Assembly (NCBI GenBank): GCA_963774415.1
Contig: CAVZEU010000004.1
Span: 62,001 to 126,000, forward strand
Source: SZUA-36 sp963774415
Lineage (GTDB): Bacteria > Pseudomonadota > Gammaproteobacteria > Xanthomonadales > SZUA-36
DNA length: 64,000 nt
Direction: 5' to 3'
Shown piece after piece: positions 56,042 through 64,000 of the stretch. The position numbers and the translations under genes are program-made. Position 1 is the stretch's first letter; every line of letters begins with the position of its first letter. The notes beneath the pieces were generated by a model, which searched no databases, was not told where the DNA came from, and saw only the letters and a list, made by a program, of their open reading frames with translations.

Positions 56042-56746
56042 TCAGTCATGCGTGATGGCGCATGCCCCCTGCGAACAAACAACCCTGGCATCCATTTTCA
56101 GTCGCGGTATCCACGCCGCCATTTTGCGTCTGATTTCTTCGAGCTGATGTGGTGACAGGTCCCGTATGTATTGTTCATCGACCTTGAGCCAATTCCCGCG
56201 ATTACGCCGCAATTCTTCAATGGCGTCCGCTTTACTGACGCCTTCCATGAGCATTCGGTAAACGGCAATCATCGCACCGGTCCGGTCCTGGCCGTAACGG
56301 CAATGGAGATATATCGGCTTCGGCTGTTGGTCGACTATCGCCAGAAAATGAGCAATATGATCGTCGACGATCCTGGGCGTCACCAGTTTGAGCGGTTCCC
56401 AATCGCGCACGTGGAAATAGCCCACCTCGAAGACATGATCGCCTGCAGGGGTGGCCCGGGCGAGGTCGCGCTCATCGTCGTGAATGAGTTCGAGGTTCAC
56501 AATGGTTGCCACGCCCTTCTGAATGAGCCACGTGGCGTCGTCCCGGTCGGGCTTGGACCCGCGCCACAGGACATTTGGCGTCACCACGCAGAATTCCCTG
56601 ATCGGAGCGTTGAGATCGTCGGGGCATGGATCGGCTGCGTTTTTCCCTGGCACGTACGCACAACCCTGCAACGAGAACAGCAGAAGGGTGACCATGGCCT
56701 GCCACCCATGGGCCATCCGCAACGGACGCATGCATGTTTTCATCAT
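56042..56746 (-). CDS. Dual-specificity/tyrosine phosphatase-like lipoprotein
   Basis: A 234-residue protein. The signal sequence has lipobox SLQGC. The mature domain has the PTP loop HCRYGQDRTG (HCx5R) with general-acid candidates in the preceding HVRDWEPLK segment, plus NVLWRGSKPDRDDATWL at the N-terminus. Exported phosphatases of this type dephosphorylate phosphoproteins, phosphoinositides or inositol phosphates; the substrate is unknown. The ATG at 56746 follows CCAGG, with alternatives at 56743 and 56716. Gene order then continues with three minus-strand envelope genes. Confidence 0.8.
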   Translation of the reverse strand: MMKTCMRPLRMAHGWQAMVTLLLFSLQGCAYVPGKNAADPCPDDLNAPIREFCVVTPNVLWRGSKPDRDDATWLIQKGVATIVNLELIHDDERDLARATPAGDHVFEVGYFHVRDWEPLKLVTPRIVDDHIAHFLAIVDQQPKPIYLHCRYGQDRTGAMIAVYRMLMEGVSKADAIEELRRNRGNWLKVDEQYIRDLSPHQLEEIRRKMAAWIPRLKMDARVVCSQGACAITHD

Positions 56747-56828
56747 CAGACCTGGCGCCCGGAGCCGTGGCTGTGTCTGCACCATGGGCTGTGGGTGCTT
56801 GCTGGCGAGACGCGGCCGGGAAAAGATG

Positions 56829-57305
56829 TCAGGGTGGGCATTTGACTGGATCAGCAGTATAAGCTCGCGGGAACGGCCAGCCAAATCCCCATCGCCAGGG
56901 TGTTGGCATGTAGGGGCTCCCTCCGAAACGCACACCAAGGTAATAGATCGCCGCCAGCACGGGCCGCGACGCATCGCGGATGCACCGTCTCAATTGCCGA
57001 TCGGCTTGCAATCTCTGCCATTTGGCGCCCCCGCACCAGTATTCCCGGTCATGTGTCATGCAGCATGCCTTGATATCCAGGTCGGGAGCAAGGGTGCATC
57101 CGTCGGAATGGAAGGGATGGGGCGGCGTCTGCAGGCGTGAGGGCGGCGCCGGGTCGGGAATGGTCACGCAAGCCGATGTGCAGGCCAACGCCCAGCTAAG
57201 CAAAACTACGCCGATGCGGTCAGCCGGAGATCGGCGTTGCCGGGGCCGGTATGTCCGCTCGAACTGCGGAGGGTTGCATAGGCGCGCCGTGATCCGTGAT
57301 TGCAT
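56829..57305 (-). CDS. Lipoprotein with phospholipase A2-like CCxxHDxxY motif
   Basis: A 158-residue protein with a hydrophobic signal and lipobox (VVLLSWALACTSAC), so it is probably an envelope lipoprotein. The mature part carries DIKACCMTHDREYWCGG followed by an Arg/Gln helix with a further Cys (LQADRQLRRCI). CC-x-x-H-D is the PLA2 active-site core, but the fourth Cys is shifted (HDREYWC rather than HDxC), so catalysis is uncertain. The start codon is uncertain. It belongs to the minus-strand group with the DUF5329 and phospholipase D genes. Confidence 0.6.
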   Translation of the reverse strand: MQSRITARLCNPPQFERTYRPRQRRSPADRIGVVLLSWALACTSACVTIPDPAPPSRLQTPPHPFHSDGCTLAPDLDIKACCMTHDREYWCGGAKWQRLQADRQLRRCIRDASRPVLAAIYYLGVRFGGSPYMPTPWRWGFGWPFPRAYTADPVKCPP

Positions 57306-57317
57306 GCTGGTCGATGG

Positions 57318-57713
57318 TTATGACAGCCCGGGTTCGCGTGCTGCCACGATACGGTATCGCGCCAGCACGGCATTGAGCCAGTCGCTGGATTTGGTGGTCG
57401 TGCAGGTCCCGCACCGGACTTCGTACGGGAGACCGCTCAGGCTACTTTTCGATGCCGCCCGCTCGATAAAATCTTCGGCCGTTTCGATGCGGTTTCGCGC
57501 CGACAGATAATCAAATTTCATGCGTAAATGTTGTTCCGCCTGCACCGAGTCGTACCAACTGCCGTTGCGATAGAATTCACACCCGGAGATCTCGACGAAA
57601 TTGAGCAGGTAGTTGATTTCCGTTTGCGCGACGGCGGCCGGCTGTGCGAACGCCGGGGAACAGAGCGAGAGTGCCAACGCTAGGCCCGGCAGCATCATCC
57701 AGCCGGCTTTCAT
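57318..57713 (-). CDS. DUF5329 family periplasmic protein
   Basis: A 131-residue secreted protein with signal peptide (MLPGLALALSLCSPAFAQ) and the family segments EINYLLNFVEISGCEFYRNGSWYDSVQAEQHL and AEDFIERAASKSSLSGLPYEVRC. Its ATG overlaps the stop of the phospholipase D gene by four bases, so the two are translated together. Function of DUF5329 is unknown; the pairing suggests a partner or regulator of the lipid-modifying enzyme. Confidence 0.8.
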   Translation of the reverse strand: MKAGWMMLPGLALALSLCSPAFAQPAAVAQTEINYLLNFVEISGCEFYRNGSWYDSVQAEQHLRMKFDYLSARNRIETAEDFIERAASKSSLSGLPYEVRCGTCTTTKSSDWLNAVLARYRIVAAREPGLS

Positions 57714-59278
57714 AGCTCATCATCCAACGGCAGCATCGACAGTAACCGGACCTTGAATCTCTGCCAGCCGCTTCGCGCCGGCTCTTTCCGGAGATCGATC
57801 ATTTGCTCATCCTCGAGGGTGCGCCAGATCAAATGCTGCCGGCTTCCCGTTGTGCCCGGCTGCAACCTGACTTCATAGGCATTGGCGGGTTGCACCATCG
57901 CCTCAAAACGCCTTGCCAGTTCCTGCGCGAGTACGGGGCTGTCGATGATCAAGCCGATTTCGGTATTGAGATGCATCGATCTTTGATCGAAGTTCATCGA
58001 GCCGACAAAAATTCTCTGTCGGTCGAAAACGAACATCTTCGCATGCAGCGAATAGGTTCCGTAACGCGACATGGCCATCGTTTGACCGCTGCCATGCCGG
58101 TTGCCCAGCAGGGCACGGATTTCGTAAAGCTCCACGCCATCTTCGAGCAATGGCACCCGGTAGCCCATGTAACCGGACTGCGCCAGGAGCATGGACGACG
58201 ATTCAAGTGAGTTCGTCAGGATGCGGATACGGACACCCCGCCGGCGCAAATCTTCGAACATCCGCATTCCTGCTTTCCCGGGTATCAGGTACGGTGTAAT
58301 CATCAATAATTCAGACTGCACCGCCAGGGCAGCATCGGCAACCGGCCGGTGCATCAGCCTGCCGACCATCGAGCCTTCCTCCACCTTCTGTTTGTCCGGA
58401 CTGTCGCTGATGAGCCGGGCGGGCGCCCACACCAGCGGCAGGCGGCCCGACATCATTCCGGAGAAGGGTTCGCCGGAGGCGACGCGCTTGACGAAGTCAA
58501 TGCCGTCGGCTTCCACTTTCGCAGGTTCTTCCCTGGTCAGCTTCCGATGTTTGCTCAAGGCGGCGCGTGACGTTTTGCGGGACGACAATGCCTCATTCGG
58601 GATGGAAAGCGCATGGTTCCAGAACTCGTCGAACGACGCTGACAACCGCTTGACAATTGGGCCGACGGCAAACACGTCATTGTCGGCAAACTGCTCTTCC
58701 GAGTCGATCTGAAAATACTGATCGCCGATATTGCGCCCTCCCACCACCGCCACCGCATTATCGGCGACCAGCAGTTTGTTGTGCATGCGGTAGTCGAGTC
58801 TCGAGTGGTTCAGCACGTATTCAGAAAATCGGACAAGCTTCGAGTGCCCGCGATACGCAAACGGATTGTAGATCCGAACCTCGATCAAGGGATGGGCGGC
58901 CAGCGGCGTAATCTGCTCGTCGCCGGCGATCGTCTCCCCGTCGTCGACCAGTACGCGCACGCGCACCCCGCGATCGGCCGCATGCAGTGCGGCATCGGCC
59001 AACAGGCGGCCGGTATCGTCTCCACGGAAAATGAAATACTGCAGGTCCAGCGTGCGCTCGGCGGCGTTGATGATCTGCATCCGGGTCAGGAATCCGTCTG
59101 CGCCGAACGACTGCAGGAAAAAACCGGAATTGCCCTGGTGTTCACCGATTGCGTCTTCGAGCTGGGCGCCAAGCTTGGTCTGCACTGAATCGGCAAGCGC
59201 TGTCGAGGTGATTTTTGGGTAGTCGTGTCCCGGGGGCAGCGATGAACAGGCGTTGATGACGGCGCAAACCACCAACAT
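57710..59278 (-). CDS. Phospholipase D-superfamily lipoprotein (cardiolipin synthase C-like)
   Basis: A 522-residue protein with lipobox VINAC at the N-terminus. Two HKD motifs are complete: MHNKLLVADNAVAVVGGRNIGDQYF and SLHAKMFVFDRQRIFVGSMNFDQRS. The spacing and the DLQYFIFRGDDTGRLLADAAL segment resemble ClsC-type cardiolipin synthases, which transfer phosphatidyl groups between phospholipids. The lipoprotein signal suggests action at the periplasmic face. It is coupled to the DUF5329 gene downstream. Confidence 0.85.
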   Translation of the reverse strand: MLVVCAVINACSSLPPGHDYPKITSTALADSVQTKLGAQLEDAIGEHQGNSGFFLQSFGADGFLTRMQIINAAERTLDLQYFIFRGDDTGRLLADAALHAADRGVRVRVLVDDGETIAGDEQITPLAAHPLIEVRIYNPFAYRGHSKLVRFSEYVLNHSRLDYRMHNKLLVADNAVAVVGGRNIGDQYFQIDSEEQFADNDVFAVGPIVKRLSASFDEFWNHALSIPNEALSSRKTSRAALSKHRKLTREEPAKVEADGIDFVKRVASGEPFSGMMSGRLPLVWAPARLISDSPDKQKVEEGSMVGRLMHRPVADAALAVQSELLMITPYLIPGKAGMRMFEDLRRRGVRIRILTNSLESSSMLLAQSGYMGYRVPLLEDGVELYEIRALLGNRHGSGQTMAMSRYGTYSLHAKMFVFDRQRIFVGSMNFDQRSMHLNTEIGLIIDSPVLAQELARRFEAMVQPANAYEVRLQPGTTGSRQHLIWRTLEDEQMIDLRKEPARSGWQRFKVRLLSMLPLDDEL

Positions 59279-59436
59279 CGCGGCGAGGCGAAATTTTCTG
59301 CCCAGGTTGTTGTCGTTGCTGATGATTGCGCTGTTCCCGGTAAAAATCGCCGCGCATCCCTTCTGCCGGGAAGCCGCGGCGATACGTTTCTGACGCTACT
59401 TTGGCTTAAAAATGTCCTGAATGCGTCAGGGGTTGT

Positions 59437-59562
59437 TTAAAACGTGAGGGCCGCCGCATCGACGCTATTGACACCGCGAATGTTTTGCGCGGGTTCAATA
59501 GCCAATGCACGCTCCACGCCGCTGCCGGCCTTGCCGGTCAAAGTGACGGCACCGCCATGCAT
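59437..59562 (-). pseudogene. BON-domain remnant
   Basis: A 41-codon frame, MHGGAVTLTGKAGSGVERAL followed by AIEPAQNIRGVNSVDAAALTF, matches the second half of a BON domain (GxVTLTGxxxS...A...A.NIxGVxSVxxxL). The first half and any signal peptide are absent, with a stop just upstream. It is a decayed relative of the intact BON gene at 53196. Confidence 0.55.
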
Positions 59563-59573
59563 GTCAAGCAACT

Positions 59574-59620
59574 ATTCTAAGCCCCGGTTGGCGCGTTGTC
59601 GGTGCGTTGGCGCGCTTAGC
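59574..59620 (+). repeat. 47-bp dispersed element, copy 2
   Basis: Same length as the copy at 46149-46195, with ATTCTAAGC at the start and the identical 23-base end. Here the termini CTAAGC and GCTTAG are a perfect 6-bp inverted repeat. It lies 11 bases from the BON remnant. Confidence 0.5.
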
Positions 59621-59765
59621 TTATGAGGCGGCTGTGATCTTTGCGCAGGCTTTCCACCCAAAGAAGCGGCGCTAGCGGCCGCAATAACCTGTTGCGGGGC
59701 AACTGCTACAATTAAGACACCACCGGGTGTTACCCCGGCAGAGCCAATTCATGAACAGGATGCTT

Positions 59766-60455
59766 ATGAAAATACACACAGTCACGTGGACGCCGGTGCT
59801 GGCGGCCGCCGTTGCGGCGCTTGTCGGTCTTGCCTCCTGCACGACCTTGGATCCCTACACGCGCGAGGAAAAAACCAGCAATGCAACCAAGGGCGCAGCC
59901 ATCGGTGCGGCGGCCGGGGTCGCGGTTGGCCTGATTACCGGCAAGAATTCCAGCCAACGCAAGAAGCGCGCGCTGATTCTGGGCGGCGTCGGCGCCATTA
60001 CCGGAGGCGGCGTCGGCTACTACATGGACCGGCAGGAAATGAAGCTGCGCCAGAAACTCGAGGGCACCGGCGTCAGCGTGACGCGGATGGGTGACAACAT
60101 AACGCTCAACATGCCCGGCAATATTACCTTTGCCCTGGACAGCGCGAACATAAACGCCGATTTCTACGACATCCTCGATTCCGTCGCGCTGGTGCTGAAT
60201 GAATATGACAAGACCATGGTGGAAGTGGCGGGTCACACCGACAGTACGGGTTCCGAGGAATACAACCAGGATCTCTCGGAGCGCCGGGCCGCGAGCGTGG
60301 CCGATTACCTGCGCTCGCGCAAAGTCAGGGGCGATCGCCTGCTCGAGGTGGGCGCCGGCGAATCCTATCCGGTCGCTTCCAATGCAACGGCCGCTGGCCG
60401 GCAGTTGAACCGCCGGGTGGAAATCACCATCGTGCCGCTGACCGAAGAATCCTGA
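59766..60455 (+). CDS. OmpA-family lipoprotein with glycine zipper (YiaD-like)
   Basis: A 229-residue lipoprotein from ATG 59766 (CAGGATGCTT upstream; in-frame ATGs at 59751 and 59760 are alternatives). It has lipobox GLASC, a glycine-zipper membrane segment (ATKGAAIGAAAGVAVGLITGK; LGGVGAITGGGVGYY), and a C-terminal OmpA domain. The OmpA domain has ITFALDSANINADFYDILDSV, VEVAGHTDSTGSEEYNQDLSERRAASVADYL and AGRQLNRRVEITI. It is predicted to link the outer membrane to peptidoglycan. It is the last gene of the envelope/stress region before trpG. Confidence 0.88.
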   Translation: MKIHTVTWTPVLAAAVAALVGLASCTTLDPYTREEKTSNATKGAAIGAAAGVAVGLITGKNSSQRKKRALILGGVGAITGGGVGYYMDRQEMKLRQKLEGTGVSVTRMGDNITLNMPGNITFALDSANINADFYDILDSVALVLNEYDKTMVEVAGHTDSTGSEEYNQDLSERRAASVADYLRSRKVRGDRLLEVGAGESYPVASNATAAGRQLNRRVEITIVPLTEES

Positions 60456-60743
60456 GCGCACCGGAATCGCCGCGAGAACCGGCGCTTGGCGCGGTCGATT
60501 CACCCATCACGGACTGATTGACGTGCGCGGCCGCGGCCGTTACCGGCCGCGGGCCGGCGCCTCCCCGGTCGACGCCATCTCCTGTGGCGCCCGCGCGGGC
60601 CGCGGTTGCCGCGGTCACGGACAATTTGCCGTCATTGGCGCGCGTGGCTATGGGTGGGGGTAAGATTCAGGCGCGCAATAAAGCTGCATTTAAGGCAGAA
60701 TTCCAGTTTCCGCTAAAAGGCAAAAACGGGAGTGCAAGCCGGC

Positions 60744-61343
<600 letters not shown>

Positions 61344-61344
61344 C

Positions 61345-62379
61345 ATGACCATGGACATCCAGGGCGCGCTCAGGCGGATCGCCGATAGAAAGAACCTGTC
61401 GACCGAAGAGATGGTCGAGGTCATGCGCCAGATCATGTCGGGGGGCACCACCGACGTGCAGATCGGCGCCTTCCTGCTGGGCATGCGGATCAAGGGCGAG
61501 ACCATCGACGAGATCACCGGCGGTGTCCGGGTGTTGCGTGAATTCGCCGCCGGGGTGCCGGCCAGCGGGCCTTACCTGGTCGACCTCGTCGGCACCGGCG
61601 GTGACGGCGCCAACCTGTTCAACGTCTCCACCGCGGCCTGTTTCGTCGTGGCGGCCGCCGGCGGCCGCGTCGCCAAGCACGGCAACCGCTCGGTGTCGTC
61701 GAGTTCGGGCAGCGCGGACGTGCTCGAGGCGGCGGGTGTGAAGCTGGACATCACGCCGCGGCAAGTGGCCGGGTGCGTCGAGGAGGTAGGCATCGGTTTC
61801 ATGTTCGCGCTGATGCACCATAGCGCCATGCGCCACGTCAGCCTGGCGCGCAAGGAACTCGGGCTGCGCACGCTCTTCAACGTCCTCGGGCCGATGGCCA
61901 ACCCCGCCGGCCTGCGCCGCCAGCTGATCGGTGTCTACGACGAGGCGCTGTGCCGGCCGGTGGCCGAAGTGCTGCAGCGCCTCGGTTCCGAGCACGTCAT
62001 GGTGGTGCATTCGGACGACGGCCTGGACGAGATCAGCCTGGCGGCCGCCACCCACGTGGCCGAACTCGAGGGCGGCAGCGTGCGGGAATACGCGCTGCGG
62101 CCCGAAGACCTGGGTCTCGAGCGCGAGCCGCTCGACGGCTTGGCCGTCGATGGCGTCGCCGAATCGCTGCAACTGATGCGCTCGGCCCTCGGCGGCGCGA
62201 AGGACGCACGTTCGCAGCGCGCGGCCCGCCTGGTCGCGCTCAACGCCGGCGCCGCCCTGTACGTGGCCGGGCGGGCGGATTCGGTCAAAGCCGGCGTGGA
62301 ACTGGCCAGGCGGCAACTCGCAAGCGGCGCCGCGCTTTCAAGGCTCGAGCGGCTGGCGGCCATGACGCAGGCTTTCTGA
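61345..62379 (+). CDS. trpD: Anthranilate phosphoribosyltransferase
   Basis: A 344-residue enzyme adding PRPP to anthranilate. Motifs are LVDLVGTGGDGANLFNVSTAACFVVAAAGGRVAKHGNRSVSSSSGSADVLEAAG and RHVSLARKELGLRTLFNVLGPMANPA. It begins one base after the trpG stop and its stop overlaps the trpC start (TGATG), so the three genes are translationally coupled. Confidence 0.97.
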   Translation: MTMDIQGALRRIADRKNLSTEEMVEVMRQIMSGGTTDVQIGAFLLGMRIKGETIDEITGGVRVLREFAAGVPASGPYLVDLVGTGGDGANLFNVSTAACFVVAAAGGRVAKHGNRSVSSSSGSADVLEAAGVKLDITPRQVAGCVEEVGIGFMFALMHHSAMRHVSLARKELGLRTLFNVLGPMANPAGLRRQLIGVYDEALCRPVAEVLQRLGSEHVMVVHSDDGLDEISLAAATHVAELEGGSVREYALRPEDLGLEREPLDGLAVDGVAESLQLMRSALGGAKDARSQRAARLVALNAGAALYVAGRADSVKAGVELARRQLASGAALSRLERLAAMTQAF

Positions 62380-63170
62380 TGCCGGTTCCGTCGATCCTGA
62401 AAAGCATCATCGAACGCAAGCGTGAAGAGGTCGCGGCCGCAAAGGCGTCGTCGTCGCTGAGCGAAATAAAAGCCCGTGCGGCTCAATGCGGCGGTGTCCG
62501 CGGCTTTACCGAACGCCTGCGTGCTGCCCGGGAGAACGGCCCGGCGGTCATCGCCGAGATCAAGAAAGCCTCGCCCAGCGCGGGTGTCATCCGTGAGGAC
62601 TTCCGGCCCGCCGCGATCGCCCGCAGTTACGCCGCGGCCGGCGCGGCCTGCCTGTCGGTGCTGACCGACCGGGATTTCTTCCAGGGCGACGCCGCTTATT
62701 TGGAGGCGGCGCGCCAGGCCTGCTCCCTGCCGGTGTTGCGCAAGGATTTCATCATCGATCCGTGGCAGGTTTACGAGTCGCGGGCGATCGGGGCCGACTG
62801 TATTTTGCTGATCGTGGCCGTGCTCGGCCAATCGCAGCTCGAGGACTTGCTGGGGCTGGCCGGGGCCAGCGGCATGGACGTGCTCGTCGAAGTACACGAC
62901 GAGCGCGAAATGGAACGCGCCATGGCGCTTGAACCTGCCTTGATCGGCGTTAATAATCGTAACCTGAACACGTTCACGACGTCGCTCGAGACCACGGAAC
63001 GGCTGCGCGCCATGTTGAGCGGCGAGCACCTGCTCGTGAGCGAGAGCGGCATCGGGACCCGGGATGACGTGAAACGGCTGCGGGCCTGCGGGGTCGATGC
63101 GTTTCTCGTCGGCGAAGCTTTCATGCGCGCCGCCGACCCGGGTGCGGCGCTGCGGAGGTTGTTTTCCTGA
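62379..63170 (+). CDS. trpC: Indole-3-glycerol phosphate synthase
   Basis: A 263-residue TIM barrel, monofunctional (no fused PRAI domain). It shows ILKSIIERKREEVAAAK, AVIAEIKKASPSAGVIREDF, CLSVLTDRDFFQGDAAYL, LPVLRKDFIIDPWQVYESRAIGADCILLIVA, LIGVNNRNLNTFTTSLETT and SESGIGTRDDV. The ATG overlaps the trpD stop by one base. It converts CdRP to indole-3-glycerol phosphate; trpF, trpB and trpA are not in the window. Confidence 0.97.
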   Translation: MPVPSILKSIIERKREEVAAAKASSSLSEIKARAAQCGGVRGFTERLRAARENGPAVIAEIKKASPSAGVIREDFRPAAIARSYAAAGAACLSVLTDRDFFQGDAAYLEAARQACSLPVLRKDFIIDPWQVYESRAIGADCILLIVAVLGQSQLEDLLGLAGASGMDVLVEVHDEREMERAMALEPALIGVNNRNLNTFTTSLETTERLRAMLSGEHLLVSESGIGTRDDVKRLRACGVDAFLVGEAFMRAADPGAALRRLFS

Positions 63171-63171
63171 G

Positions 63172-63936
63172 ATGAAACATTTTGCCAATCCATTGCGATA
63201 CATTTTGCCGGCCGTCCTGGCGGTGTCGATGACGGGGCCGCGAGAGGCCAACGCGCAGATAAAGGACGACATGCCCTGGCAGGCCGCCGTCAAGACCGAC
63301 CTGTCCGTGAATTTCGGCGATACCGGTTTTCACGGGCGCTGGGAATACCAGCGCTGCGACTGCGGTGATCTTTATATCAAGGTGGAGCAGGTGGCGCCGG
63401 ACGCGGTGCTGAGCGGCGAACTGATCATAGTCGCATCGCGGCTGTTGCTGGCGCGAGGCTTCGAAAATAACGGCCATGACGCGGCGTCGCTGATACAGGC
63501 GCCCTCACTGATGCTGCAACTGGCCTACGGGCTTCTGAACCGGAGCCAGCCCGAGGGGCCGGCGGCGGTCACCGACAGCCAGAATTGGAAGATCAAGGAA
63601 GACAAGGTCAATTTCAACCTCAATACCGGCCTGGCCACGGGGATATTCGGGGCGCCCTGGCAGATCGAGGGCAAGGCCTGGAAGACCGAAACCGGCCACC
63701 GGCGCTTTGATTTGACGTTCGATTTCGCCAACCCGGCCCCCGGCGATCCGGACAAGCGGGATTCGATCAAGTTGTCAGGCGACCTGGATTATCTCAAAGA
63801 GGCTTTCCCGTATGCCGGCGACGCGCCGTTTAACGGCTGGCGCATGCAATGGCTGTCGGAGCACAAGGGCAAGTCCAAGCCCGTGGCCAAGGGCACGACG
63901 CTGGACCAGTTGCGGCAGCAGGCCAAGACGCATTAA
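63172..63936 (+). CDS. Hypothetical secreted protein downstream of trpC
   Basis: A 254-residue protein with a signal peptide (LRYILPAVLAVSMTGPREANAQ). The mature part contains YQRCDCGDLYIKVEQ and several beta-rich segments (FNLNTGLATGIFGAPWQIEGKAW, RRFDLTFDFANPAPG). No family was recognised. It starts one base after the trpC stop and may be co-transcribed. Its last four bases overlap the end of the convergent coq7-like gene. Confidence 0.65.
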   Translation: MKHFANPLRYILPAVLAVSMTGPREANAQIKDDMPWQAAVKTDLSVNFGDTGFHGRWEYQRCDCGDLYIKVEQVAPDAVLSGELIIVASRLLLARGFENNGHDAASLIQAPSLMLQLAYGLLNRSQPEGPAAVTDSQNWKIKEDKVNFNLNTGLATGIFGAPWQIEGKAWKTETGHRRFDLTFDFANPAPGDPDKRDSIKLSGDLDYLKEAFPYAGDAPFNGWRMQWLSEHKGKSKPVAKGTTLDQLRQQAKTH

Positions 63937-64000
63937 ATCCTGTAGGCGACCGCCTTCATCGTATCCGCGGTCAGTTTCATCAGGCGCTTGACCGGAATGG
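63933..64000 (-). CDS. coq7: Partial gene: C-terminal end of a Coq7-like protein
   Basis: Only the last 22 residues are in the window: IPVKRLMKLTADTMKAVAYR then I and stop. The pattern PVKxLMxLTAxxMxxxAYxI resembles the C-terminus of the ubiquinone-synthesis hydroxylase Coq7. coq7 is also found near trpGDC in Pseudomonas, which supports the call. With so little sequence the identification is tentative. Confidence 0.45.
   Translation of the reverse strand, partial: IPVKRLMKLTADTMKAVAYRI

Larger units (their letters stand above)
59279..59765. other. Intergenic stretch between the phospholipase D and OmpA-like genes
   Basis: The 487 bases contain a minus-strand BON-domain fragment (59437-59562) and copy 2 of the 47-bp element (59574-59620). 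No intact gene is seen. The promoter for the OmpA-like gene is not clearly recognisable. Confidence 0.5.

Overview
The window is GC-rich DNA from a proteobacterium, most likely a gammaproteobacterium. The evidence is trpG-trpD-trpC followed by the end of a coq7-like gene, gcvT-gcvH, a short-type purC, djlA, and a complete 'marine' dedicated sortase system (class GN sortase, VIT/VWA target, response regulator, histidine kinase). No rRNA, tRNA, CRISPR array or intact insertion sequence was seen.

Layout. 1-5.4 kb: housekeeping genes (OsmC-fusion hydrolase, gcvT, gcvH, DUF962 protein, purC, djlA). 5.5-13.7 kb: an accessory island with a large secreted RHS/YD-repeat polymorphic toxin, its probable immunity gene, a displaced second toxin tip with a phospholipase A2 active-site signature, several small membrane proteins that may be immunity genes or their remnants, and a higBA toxin-antitoxin locus. 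13.8-18.3 kb: rpe, then the sortase (frameshifted), its VIT/VWA target and the response regulator. 18.4-28.6 kb: a hydantoin-type catabolic island (NCS1 permease, hydantoinase B and A, frameshifted TonB receptor, TetR, M20 amidohydrolase) lying between the response regulator and its partner kinase. 28.7-32.3 kb: sortase-system kinase and trpE. 32.4-60.5 kb: an envelope/stress region of small membrane proteins, lipoproteins, OmpA-like proteins, dodecin, CsbD, three Crp/Fnr regulators, a 1704-residue ice-binding-like protein with sixteen 88-residue repeats, and a second sortase with its own LPTTAG-bearing substrate. 60.7-64 kb: trpG-trpD-trpC, a periplasmic protein, and the end of a coq7-like gene.

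The main unexpected signal lies in the stress region. A 16-bp dyad close to TGTGCGCTAGCGCACA, with CRP-like half-site spacing but C in place of the A of TGTGA, occurs about ten times in front of unrelated small stress or envelope genes. At the clearer sites a -10-like hexamer lies about 28-31 bases downstream of the centre, the geometry expected for class II activation. One site has no protein gene behind it. It precedes a roughly 135-nt segment with an internal 9-bp stem, a CCCTCCCC stretch and a strong terminator, which is a candidate small RNA. Three Crp/Fnr paralogues in the same region are the obvious candidate regulators.

Four genes carry apparent inactivating lesions (class GN sortase, TonB receptor, higB, one small membrane gene). 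Each should be checked against reads before it is treated as biological.
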